DNA of 5,098 nucleotides from Nanobdellota archaeon (GCA_030690755.1 JAUYGA010000069.1:1-5098); one strand, 5' to 3'. Shown: positions 1-5,098, counted from the first letter of the stretch. The notes: a model not told the origin generated them from the sequence alone. Program-made: numbers and translations.

Positions 1-54
1 ATCTATCCCCTCTATTATCAGCTTTGTTTTGTTTATTATTTTAACTTTTTTCAT
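1..54 (-). CDS. N-terminus of an unidentified minus-strand gene (partial, runs off left edge)
   Basis: Read on the minus strand from the ATG at 54-52, all 18 codons to the window edge are open and give MKKVKIINKTKLIIEGID. This Lys/Ile-rich start with alternating hydrophobic residues looks like a first beta-strand and fits the composition of the other proteins here. A box A promoter lies 26-33 bases upstream (80-87) with a purine-rich BRE, which puts transcription initiation about 3-5 bases before the ATG. The mRNA would therefore be essentially leaderless, matching the lack of a Shine-Dalgarno sequence. An inverted repeat covers the presumed transcription start and touches the start codon, which suggests repression by a dimeric regulator, possibly this gene's own product (inference). 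Only 18 residues are visible, so no family can be assigned. The alternative is a chance open frame, but the promoter geometry argues against it. Confidence 0.55.
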   Translation of the reverse strand, partial: MKKVKIINKTKLIIEGID

Positions 55-76
55 AAGATATCTAATAGATATCTTA
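54..76. promoter_or_regulatory. Perfect inverted repeat, candidate operator
   Basis: TAAGATATCT (54-63), spacer AAT, then AGATATCTTA (67-76): ten base pairs of perfect dyad symmetry. It begins 4 bases downstream of the leftward TATA box and reaches the first base of the leftward start codon, so a bound dimer would block initiation. The outer part of the half-site, TAAGATAT, recurs at 3418-3425 just upstream of the RuBisCO TATA box. A hairpin role is possible, but the site would lie mostly outside the predicted transcript, so a DNA-binding role is more likely. Confidence 0.5.
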
Positions 77-79
77 AAG

Positions 80-93
80 TATAAAAACTTTTC
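80..93 (-). promoter_or_regulatory. Archaeal BRE/TATA promoter for the minus-strand gene
   Basis: On the minus strand GAAAAG (93-88) is followed directly by TTTTTATA (87-80). This is a good BRE plus box A arrangement, one base off the TTTATATA consensus. The box centre is about 29 bases from the ATG at 54, the spacing expected for a leaderless archaeal transcript. The element reads TATAAAAA on the plus strand and could also fire rightward towards the 144-473 ORF, but the BRE fits leftward use better. Confidence 0.5.
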
Positions 94-143
94 GGTTTTT
101 GACACTATCCTCTAGAAATTATTTGCTTTCGGAGATACTGTAT

Positions 144-473
144 TTGGAAAGGTCTTCCAGGACTGAATCTTTACCTTTTAAAGAAGAAGCTTCTTTTCAA
201 GTGTACAACATTTTATTGGCAGAGCTGATACCTGATGTGTCTGATAAGATGAATGACGAAAGAACCGATTTTATTGGTTTAGGGTTAGATTTTGAGAAAG
301 ATTATAGAATATGCATGCCCTCATCCAATCTGGTTTTGTTTCATACTTTAAAAACAGGAGATGTTGGTCATCAAGGACAGAAATCAAATTATACCCTCAA
401 AGACAGGTCTAACTTAACAGAACTATCTCTTAATGCGACGATAATGTCTTCAGAGTGGGGAACTGGCAGTTAG
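144..473 (+). CDS. Small hypothetical protein, start uncertain
   Basis: I do not recognise this protein. The frame is open from 78 to the TAG at 471-473. Over 110 codons G is most frequent at codon position 1, intermediate at position 3 and lowest at position 2, the usual coding pattern. A run of this length is unlikely by chance at this base composition. I chose the TTG at 144, which has GGAG at 131-134 nine bases upstream and gives about 109 residues. Alternatives are a TTG at 99 (124 residues, no ribosome site, probably before any transcription start) and an ATG at 249 (74 residues). The product is Ser/Leu-rich and acidic in its first half, with a motif DFIGLGLDFEKDYRICMP near the middle. 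It has no signal peptide or membrane segment, and it is poorer in Lys than the neighbouring proteins. It could be a decayed gene or a non-coding open stretch. Confidence 0.4.
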   Translation: MERSSRTESLPFKEEASFQVYNILLAELIPDVSDKMNDERTDFIGLGLDFEKDYRICMPSSNLVLFHTLKTGDVGHQGQKSNYTLKDRSNLTELSLNATIMSSEWGTGS

Positions 474-727
474 GTCCAAAACAGCTCATCTGCCTGGCCA
501 AAATTCTCCTCAAAAAGACGGTATTGAAAAGTCCTCACTTTTGTTCGTGGTGCTGTCAGCTCAACTTATCTTATTTTCCAGAGATTGCAATTTTCTCTAT
601 GGCACTCCGAAAATTGCTCACTGTTCCTTTTTACTAGCTTCGCAAGTTGATACCTTTGCGCAAGCAAAGGCCAGAAAATTTTTCATTTTCGCTGGCCCCT
701 TAAACTTTTCAATACTTATTCAAAAAA
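474..727. other. Gene-poor interval with four successive stem-loops (527-697)
   Basis: I see no convincing gene here; the plus-strand open stretches at 455-738 are short, lack ribosome sites and run through the inverted repeats. The interval holds four consecutive potential hairpins: AAAAGT/ACTTTT with loop CCTC (527-542); GCAATTTTC/GAAAATTGC, nine perfect pairs with a 13-base loop (587-617); GCTTCGCAA/TTGCGCAAGC, nine pairs with one bulged C (637-665); and GGCCAG+AAAAT/ATTTT+CTGGCC, eleven pairs with a two-base bulge (669-697). Such density suggests a structured RNA, a long 3' untranslated region or remnants of an inserted element. I could not match it to RNase P RNA, SRP RNA, tRNA or a C/D-box RNA. 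Only weak T runs follow the last hairpin (706-709), so it is not a clear terminator. Confidence 0.4.
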
Positions 728-741
728 CAAAGAATTAAATA
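728..741 (+). promoter_or_regulatory. Candidate archaeal promoter for the ABC transporter genes
   Basis: ATTAAATA (734-741) matches the archaeal box A TTTAWATA at 7 of 8 positions and is preceded by purine-rich CAAAGA (728-733) in the BRE position. Its centre is about 26 bases from the ATG at 764, so transcription should begin at or within a few bases of the start codon. That explains why no Shine-Dalgarno sequence precedes the ATPase gene and implies a leaderless mRNA. Confidence 0.5.
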
Positions 742-763
742 GCTGAAAATCACTTTTGTTGAT

Positions 764-1477
764 ATGCTTAGGCAACCATTAATTAATATTGAAAAAGTAT
801 CGAAGAGTTTTGGAAAGAAAAAAGTCTTAGACAATCTGACTATCAGCATAAATGAAGGAGAGATTCTAGGTTTGCTTGGCAGGTCTGGCTGCGGAAAGTC
901 CACTTTGATTAAGATTCTTGTCGGCTATCACAAGGCAGATTCTGGCAGGATTATCTTTAATGGTAAAGAGGTTTCTGGGAATTTCAATGAAGTCAAGAAA
1001 CTTGTCGGCTATACGACTCAGGAGAATTCTTTTTATGAAAAACTGACTATACAAGAGAATATGAATTATTATGCCCAGCTTTATAGTGTCGATAAAAAAC
1101 ACATCCAGGCAAGAATCAACAAGCTGCTTAAGGACGTTAAGCTTGATAGCCATAAAGATACTTTGGCAGGAGATATTTCTGGAGGAATGAAAAGACGCCT
1201 TGATTTTGCAATATCCTTGCTGCATGAGCCAAAACTTGTGATTCTTGATGAGCCAACTACAGGCCTTGATCCGATTCTTGTCGATAATTTTTGGGGCATA
1301 ATCAGAGCGACAGCAAAAGAGCAGAAGATAACTGTTTTGATATCATCTCATATGCTTACTGAGATAGAGCAGAACTGCGACAGGGCTGCAATAATTGCAG
1401 ACGGAAAAATTAGGACTATTATAGATATTAAGAAAGGGATTGACCTGGAAACCCAATTCAGAAAAAGTGTTAAATAA
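764..1477 (+). CDS. ABC-2 type transporter, ATP-binding subunit
   Basis: This is the cytoplasmic ATPase of an ABC-2 type exporter; ATP binding and hydrolysis by its dimer drives the partner permease. All nucleotide-binding motifs are present: an aromatic A-loop candidate F16, Walker A GRSGCGKST (39-47), Q-loop Q86, signature ISGGMKRRL (138-146), Walker B LVILDE (158-163) with catalytic E163, D-loop GLDP (167-170) and switch histidine H196. SGGM followed by KRRL, instead of SGGQ, is typical of the DrrA/NodI/CcmA-like group that pairs with ABC-2 permeases. The length, 237 residues, is short for the group: it ends soon after the ATPase core and lacks the long C-terminal extension of many DrrA-type proteins. 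The ATG at 764 has no ribosome site but suits leaderless initiation. The permease begins 48 bases downstream on the same strand, so the two are probably one operon. The substrate cannot be deduced. Confidence 0.95.
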   Translation: MLRQPLINIEKVSKSFGKKKVLDNLTISINEGEILGLLGRSGCGKSTLIKILVGYHKADSGRIIFNGKEVSGNFNEVKKLVGYTTQENSFYEKLTIQENMNYYAQLYSVDKKHIQARINKLLKDVKLDSHKDTLAGDISGGMKRRLDFAISLLHEPKLVILDEPTTGLDPILVDNFWGIIRATAKEQKITVLISSHMLTEIEQNCDRAAIIADGKIRTIIDIKKGIDLETQFRKSVK

Positions 1478-1525
1478 ATAGATTCAGTAGAAAATGCAGG
1501 CAGTATAATTTCGTAAAACTAAAAA

Positions 1526-3409
1526 ATGAGCATTGCAAAAATACCTAACGAAATATTGAAAAATTTTAAGTTGATATTCAGGAATTGGAGCTCTCTTGCT
1601 CTGATTATCTTAGCTCCGCTGGTTCTCATACTTCTTGTCGGCTATTCTTTCAGCGGTGAGAAGCTTCATGACATAAAGATTGGTGTTGTTGCTTCAGATA
1701 ACCTTGACCTTAGCGAGCTTCAGAGGAATGTCACAGGGATTGCTGAGATAGTGAGATACGAAACTATAAGCGGCTGTCTTCTTGACATGGCCCTTGAGGA
1801 GTCTCATATCTGTCTTGAGGTAACAGGAAATCTTTCTCAGGCAGGAGCGTCAAATTCAGAAATTCCTACAGGCGAAGTAAAGTTTTATTTTGATAATACT
1901 AGGATGAAGACAACTCTTCCATTGCTTACGCAGATAAAGGATTTTTTTGGTCTTACTTCTGAAAGAATAAGTCTTGTTTCAACACAAACCGTTTTGGACA
2001 ATCTTCAGAATTTCATAAGTTATCTAAGTCAAAGGATTGATGATATTGAATCTGCAAAAACAGAAGCAGAGACAATAAGACTGGATCTTATAGATAGAAG
2101 AAAACAGCTTGTCAAGGTGAGGGATGATTTCAGGCCGAAGTATCTGGCTGTCAAGTCGTTCCAGACAAAGGTTCATAAGAACTTGAATTCGTTTACAAAC
2201 TCGTCTGATTCGCTGATAAAATCACTTGATGATTTGGAGACAGCAACAGATTATTTGCAGGACAAGATATTCATTAACACCTCCTTAAATCTGCTCAATA
2301 AGTCCATTAGTTTGCCATTCAATAATTCTCTTAATAATTCTCTTAATCTTCCATTCAATAATTCTTTGAATTTGAGTCTTTTGCAGAACTTCAGCAATTC
2401 TTTGAGTAACTCTTTGGAAAATGCTCTTGATTTTAATTTCAGTTCGCTTGCTCCAACACCGTTTAAATCTCAGGTGACCAATATCTCAGTTTCAGAGATA
2501 AAAAGTCAGATTATTTCTGTGAGAGGAAAGGTCAATGCAACTTCAGAGGACATAAAGAATATTACTGTTTCGCTTGACGATGCAATTGCGCAGCTTGATG
2601 CGATAGACGCTCTTCTTGAGGGAGAGATTGCTAGGACAGACAGGTATATTGTTAAGATTGACCAAAGTGTAAAGAGAATTGACGCGATTGTAAAGGAATC
2701 CAGAAGCAAGATTAATGAGATATCTAAATTTGATTCATCGCTTGCCCAGAAATTAATAAAGCCTATTACCCAGAGTTTTCAGCAGCTTAAATCAGGAGTA
2801 AAAAACATTCAGCTTGCTTTCCCGATTCTTCTTACTACAGTCATTGTTTTTATCAGCCTTCTTTTTGCAAATATTATTGCGCTTCTTGAGATATACAACA
2901 AGGCTTACACGAGAAACATACTTGCGCCTGTTGATGATGTGATTTATACAATTGGAATTGCGCTTACAAATTTCATTGTCGTGTCATTCCAGATTTTTGT
3001 TTTATTGCTGGTTGCGCAGTTCAGTTTTAAGATTGCAATCGCAAGCCACATTTGGTCAATGCTGCCGGTTCTCATACTGCTTGTGTTTATTTTTGTATTC
3101 CTCGGCATGATTATTGCTTATATATCAAACAATATCCAGACATCAATATTGATAACGACATTTGGAGCTCTTGTATTTTTCCTGCTAAGCGACATCCTTA
3201 ATGCGCTTGAGTCGATGCCAAAACCAGCAGCAATAGTTGCAATGTATAATCCTGTTGTCATAGCAAACAGCATGTTCAGAAAGATATTATTCTTTGACAT
3301 CCCACTGAAATACATGACTTTTGAGCTAGGCCTGTTATTCCTCTATGCAGTAATCACATTTATCCTATTAGTTTTAATTTCAAAAAAGAAGAACAAGCAG
3401 AGAATCTGA
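1526..3409 (+). CDS. ABC-2 type transporter permease with large sequon-rich coiled-coil outer domain
   Basis: This is the membrane partner of the preceding ATPase. It has one N-terminal membrane helix (about 22-42), a very large extracytoplasmic domain (about 45-428), then five helices (about 431-455, 472-497, 510-533, 538-557, 600-619) and a basic cytoplasmic tail KKKNKQRI. This 1+5 topology is that of ABC-2 permeases of the ABC2_membrane_3 type, usually 350-450 residues; the extra length lies in the outer domain. After a conserved-looking start (IGVVASDN at 52-59, EVKFYFDN at 117-124) come two heptad-like, probably coiled-coil stretches (about 165-250 and 320-425) flanking an Asn/Ser/Leu-rich segment (about 252-306). 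Fourteen N-x-S/T sequons fall in this domain (N68, 102, 225, 251, 258, 266, 270, 278, 282, 288, 304, 319, 337, 345). The ATG at 1526 has no ribosome site; AT-rich TATA-like stretches lie at 1470-1480 and 1503-1510, so a separate promoter is possible. Substrate unknown: lipid, polysaccharide, peptide and drug export are all possible. Confidence 0.9.
   Translation: MSIAKIPNEILKNFKLIFRNWSSLALIILAPLVLILLVGYSFSGEKLHDIKIGVVASDNLDLSELQRNVTGIAEIVRYETISGCLLDMALEESHICLEVTGNLSQAGASNSEIPTGEVKFYFDNTRMKTTLPLLTQIKDFFGLTSERISLVSTQTVLDNLQNFISYLSQRIDDIESAKTEAETIRLDLIDRRKQLVKVRDDFRPKYLAVKSFQTKVHKNLNSFTNSSDSLIKSLDDLETATDYLQDKIFINTSLNLLNKSISLPFNNSLNNSLNLPFNNSLNLSLLQNFSNSLSNSLENALDFNFSSLAPTPFKSQVTNISVSEIKSQIISVRGKVNATSEDIKNITVSLDDAIAQLDAIDALLEGEIARTDRYIVKIDQSVKRIDAIVKESRSKINEISKFDSSLAQKLIKPITQSFQQLKSGVKNIQLAFPILLTTVIVFISLLFANIIALLEIYNKAYTRNILAPVDDVIYTIGIALTNFIVVSFQIFVLLLVAQFSFKIAIASHIWSMLPVLILLVFIFVFLGMIIAYISNNIQTSILITTFGALVFFLLSDILNALESMPKPAAIVAMYNPVVIANSMFRKILFFDIPLKYMTFELGLLFLYAVITFILLVLISKKKNKQRI
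2315..2371 (+). repeat. In-frame tandem repeat encoding LPFNNSLN units
   Basis: CCATTCAATAATTCT occurs at 2315-2329 and again at 2351-2365, a 36-base period. Between them the 12-base unit AATAATTCTCTT is tandemly duplicated (2321-2332, 2333-2344). Both periods are multiples of three, so the permease frame is kept and the repeat encodes LPFNNSLN-NSLN-LPFNNSLN. Each unit carries an NNS glycosylation sequon. The near identity at DNA level suggests recent slippage or duplication. Confidence 0.75.
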
Positions 3410-3413
3410 GTTC

Positions 3414-3423
3414 ATCTTAAGAT
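3414..3423. promoter_or_regulatory. Palindrome ATCTTAAGAT next to RuBisCO TATA box
   Basis: This perfect 10-base palindrome ends 3 bases before the RuBisCO box A, covering the position of the BRE. Its right half runs into TAAGATAT (3418-3425), the same 8 bases that form the outer half-site of the inverted repeat at 54-76. It may be an operator that blocks or recruits TFB. A chance AT-rich palindrome cannot be excluded. Confidence 0.35.
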
Positions 3424-3426
3424 ATA

Positions 3427-3434
3427 TTTATATA
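3427..3434 (+). promoter_or_regulatory. Box A (TATA) promoter of the RuBisCO gene
   Basis: TTTATATA is a perfect match to the archaeal box A. Its centre predicts transcription starting near 3456-3458, leaving an untranslated leader of about 20 bases that holds the Shine-Dalgarno sequence. The promoter lies in the 67-base gap after the permease stop, so RuBisCO is probably transcribed independently of the transporter genes. Confidence 0.65.
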
Positions 3435-3465
3435 CAAATTAATCAACACTCTTTTTAGAATAAAT

Positions 3466-3472
3466 GAGGTGA
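3466..3472 (+). promoter_or_regulatory. Strong Shine-Dalgarno sequence of the RuBisCO gene
   Basis: GAGGTGA is seven bases complementary to the archaeal 16S rRNA 3' end (GGAGGTGA core), four bases before the ATG at 3477. It fixes that start. It is the only clear ribosome site ahead of a full-length gene in this window, which implies high-level translation of RuBisCO compared with the apparently leaderless genes. Confidence 0.75.
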
Positions 3473-3476
3473 ATTT

Positions 3477-4943
3477 ATGGCTGCGGCTGCTGATCCAAAA
3501 AAGCTTGTTAAAACACTTAATGCTAAACAAAAGGCATATGTTAATCTTAAATTACCTCATCCTAAAAATGGAGAATACTTACTTTCTGTTTTTCATCTGA
3601 TATCTGATAAAAAAAATAATATTTTACAGGCTGCATCTGAAGTTGCTGCTGAATCATCAACTGGAACTAATTTCAAGGTAAAAACTGAAACTCCTTTCTC
3701 AAGATCAATGAATGCTATGGTGTATAAGGTTGATTTGAAAAAAAGTCTTGTGTGGCTTGCATACCCTTGGAGGTTATTTGATCGAGAGGGAAATGTTCAA
3801 AATATTTTAACTTATATTGTTGGCAATGTTTCTGGAATGAAAGAAATAAAGGCGCTCAAATTGCTGGATGTTTGGTTTCCGCCAGCAATGCTTGAACAAT
3901 ATGATGGGCCAAGCTACACAATCGACGATATGAGAAAATATCTTGGTGTATTTGACAGACCGATTCTTGGAACAATCATCAAACCAAAAATGGGTTTGAC
4001 ATCTGCTGAATATGCTGAAGTATGTTATGATTTCTGGGTTGGTGGCGGAGACTTTGTTAAAAATGATGAGCCGCAAGCAAACCAAGATTTTTGTCCATAC
4101 GACAAAATGGTTGAACATGTAAAGAAAGCAATGGACAAAGCGGTGAAAGAGACTGGGAGGAAAAAAGTTCATTCATTTAATGTTTCAGCACCGGATTTTG
4201 ACATTATGATCAGAAGATGTGAAATGATTAGAAATGCTGGATTTGAAAAAGGAAGTTATGCATTCTTGATTGATGGTATTACTGCCGGTTGGATGGCTGT
4301 TCAGACACTCAGAAGAAGATATCCTGATGTTTTCATTCATTTCCACCGAGCTGGCCATGGTGCATTTACCAGGCCTGAAAATCCAATCGGGTTTACTGTT
4401 TTAGTATTATCAAAGTTTGCAAGACTTGCTGGAGCCTCAGGGATTCATACTGGGACTGCTGGTGTTGGAAAGATGGCAGGAAGCCCTGGTGAAGACATTG
4501 TTGCTGCGCATAATATAACAAATTTTGTTGCTCCTGGTCACTTCTTTACACAGTATTGGTCAAAGATTCCAAAGAATGATGACAATGTTGCTCGCATAGT
4601 TCATGAAGATTTAATGCATCATGTAATCCTTGACGATGATGATTGGCGCGGAATGAAAAAGTGCTGTCCGATAATTTCTGGCGGTCTAAATCCGACTTTA
4701 CTAAAACCCTTTATTGATGTTATGCAGAACATGGATTTTATAACAACAATGGGTGCCGGGTGTCACGCGCATCCAGGTGGAACAAGAAAAGGAGCAATGG
4801 CTCTTGTGCAATCCTGCGAAGCATATGCTCAAAAGATTGATATAAAAGAGTATGCAAAAAAACATAAAGAACTTGCTGATGCAATAAAATTCTTTTCTAA
4901 ATCAAAAGATGCAAAGCAAATGAAAAACTATGAACGGAGTTGA
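3477..4943 (+). CDS. rbcL: Ribulose-1,5-bisphosphate carboxylase/oxygenase large chain, form II/III
   Basis: The enzyme carboxylates ribulose 1,5-bisphosphate to two 3-phosphoglycerates in the cytoplasm. All catalytic residues are visible (spinach numbering in brackets): E59 (60) in AAESSTGTN, N117 (123) in GNVSG, K169 and K171 (175, 177) in TIIKPKMGLT, carbamylated K195 with metal ligands D197 and E198 (201, 203, 204) in GGDFVKNDE, H290 and R291 (294, 295), H324 (327), loop-6 K332 (334) and the SGG phosphate site 401-403. About 54 residues separate loop 6 from the WRGMKKC motif, roughly 30 more than in Rhodospirillum rubrum form II. This is the insertion described as the assembly domain of Methanococcoides burtonii form II/III RuBisCO. 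The 488-residue length, GFTVLVLSKFARLAGASGIH and the ending GCHAHPGGT also fit II/III. Positions usually E336 and G404 are A334 and A427. Known archaeal enzymes of this kind work in AMP ribose salvage; no partner gene or small subunit is present here. A C-terminal tail rich in Lys extends past the barrel. Confidence 0.97.
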   Translation: MAAAADPKKLVKTLNAKQKAYVNLKLPHPKNGEYLLSVFHLISDKKNNILQAASEVAAESSTGTNFKVKTETPFSRSMNAMVYKVDLKKSLVWLAYPWRLFDREGNVQNILTYIVGNVSGMKEIKALKLLDVWFPPAMLEQYDGPSYTIDDMRKYLGVFDRPILGTIIKPKMGLTSAEYAEVCYDFWVGGGDFVKNDEPQANQDFCPYDKMVEHVKKAMDKAVKETGRKKVHSFNVSAPDFDIMIRRCEMIRNAGFEKGSYAFLIDGITAGWMAVQTLRRRYPDVFIHFHRAGHGAFTRPENPIGFTVLVLSKFARLAGASGIHTGTAGVGKMAGSPGEDIVAAHNITNFVAPGHFFTQYWSKIPKNDDNVARIVHEDLMHHVILDDDDWRGMKKCCPIISGGLNPTLLKPFIDVMQNMDFITTMGAGCHAHPGGTRKGAMALVQSCEAYAQKIDIKEYAKKHKELADAIKFFSKSKDAKQMKNYERS

Positions 4944-4995
4944 GTTTAAGTTTTATTAAAAATGTTATAAATGCTATAAATGTGGCGATATTATG

Positions 4996-5019
4996 AAAAA
5001 AGATCTTTTATTTTTCTTC
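4996..5019. terminator. Bidirectional U-run termination region between convergent genes
   Basis: AAAAGATCTTTT (4998-5009) is a perfect 12-base palindrome. Read leftward it ends in six T's immediately after the minus-strand gene's stop codon. Read rightward it leads into TTTT, A, TTTTT and CTTCT for the RuBisCO transcript. Runs of U are sufficient for intrinsic termination in archaea, so this spot can serve both convergent genes. The remaining intergenic DNA (4944-4995) holds a 9-base imperfect direct repeat, ATGTTATAA/ATGCTATAA (4962-4979), of unknown meaning. Confidence 0.45.
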
Positions 5020-5098
5020 TGTTGTTGTTTCTTTTATCGTCTTCAACTCATGGTCGACTGAGTTTACTTTCAGGCCGAAGTCAAATTCAATGTTATAG
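5008..5098 (-). CDS. C-terminus of an unidentified minus-strand gene (partial, runs off right edge)
   Basis: Read leftward from 5097, the frame is open to a TAA stop at 5010-5008 and encodes 29 residues starting YNIEFDFGLKVNSVDHELK and ending with IKETTTEEK. The beta-strand-like opening followed by a charged, Thr/Glu/Lys-rich tail is typical of the C-terminus of a soluble protein. A T run for termination follows the stop directly. The gene converges on RuBisCO with 64 bases between the stops. Too little is visible to name a family. The competing plus-strand frame gives only a 22-residue Phe/Cys-rich peptide, so the minus strand is preferred. Confidence 0.55.
   Translation of the reverse strand, partial: YNIEFDFGLKVNSVDHELKTIKETTTEEK

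Noticed and set aside
455..738. Two overlapping plus-strand open frames of 60 and 65 codons
   Set aside because: No ribosome site, composition rich in Phe/Leu/Cys as expected from T-rich non-coding DNA, and both run through the hairpin arms.
709..1299. Three minus-strand open frames under the ATPase gene
   Set aside because: They overlap a gene with every ABC motif intact on the plus strand; they are antisense shadows.
1494..1508. ATG at 1494 upstream of the permease as an alternative start
   Set aside because: The frame hits a TAA after four codons and cannot extend the permease.
2037..2045. TGATGA boxes (also at 2226 and 2929) resembling C/D-box RNA
   Set aside because: They fall inside the permease reading frame as Asp-Asp codons and lack matching D, C' and D' boxes at proper spacing.
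2506..3315. Minus-strand open frames under the permease gene
   Set aside because: Antisense to a clear permease, with no promoter or ribosome site of their own.
3807..4172. Minus-strand open frame of 121 codons within RuBisCO
   Set aside because: Antisense shadow of the highly conserved catalytic region; its Cys/Phe/His-rich product has no recognisable motif.
4993..5061. Plus-strand micro-ORF of 22 residues starting MKKDLL after RuBisCO
   Set aside because: It is the complement of the minus-strand C-terminus and termination region, is Phe/Cys-rich and has no ribosome site.
1..5098. CRISPR array, tRNA, rRNA or insertion sequence
   Set aside because: I saw no regularly spaced repeats, tRNA arm motifs, rRNA landmarks or transposase with terminal repeats.

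Overview
The window looks like chromosomal DNA from a low-GC archaeon. The evidence is a form II/III (archaeal-type) RuBisCO, archaeal box A promoters (TTTATATA-like) about 25-30 bases upstream of starts, at least two genes that appear leaderless, U-run terminators, and an exported domain packed with N-glycosylation sequons. A DPANN archaeon (Woesearchaeota/Pacearchaeota-like) is my best guess, because form II/III RuBisCO is known there and in methanogens such as Methanococcoides. The exact lineage is inference.

Layout, left to right. Positions 1-54 hold the first 18 codons of a minus-strand gene that leaves the window. Its promoter lies at 80-93, and a perfect 10-bp inverted repeat (54-76) sits between the TATA box and the start codon. 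Next is a small unrecognised plus-strand ORF (about 144-473), then about 290 bases without a convincing gene that contain four successive stem-loops (527-697). An ABC-2 type exporter follows as a two-gene unit: the ATPase (764-1477) and a 627-residue permease (1526-3409). The permease has an unusually large extracytoplasmic domain with predicted coiled coils, an Asn/Ser/Leu-rich repeat and 14 sequons. A short promoter region (3410-3476), with a palindrome, a perfect box A and a Shine-Dalgarno sequence, drives the RuBisCO large-chain gene (3477-4943). That gene converges on the 3' end of another minus-strand gene (5008-5098, partial), with U-run termination signals between them.

How the genes work together. 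The ATPase and permease should form one exporter or membrane-remodelling complex. RuBisCO most likely acts in nucleotide (AMP) ribose salvage rather than in a Calvin cycle; this is known for the family, but no AMP phosphorylase or ribose-1,5-bisphosphate isomerase gene is present here. RuBisCO has its own promoter, so it need not share regulation with the exporter. The most interesting points are the II/III-specific insertion and active-site substitutions of the RuBisCO, the sequon-rich permease domain, the hairpin cluster before the exporter, and an 8-base motif (TAAGATAT) at both the left-hand divergent promoter and the RuBisCO promoter.
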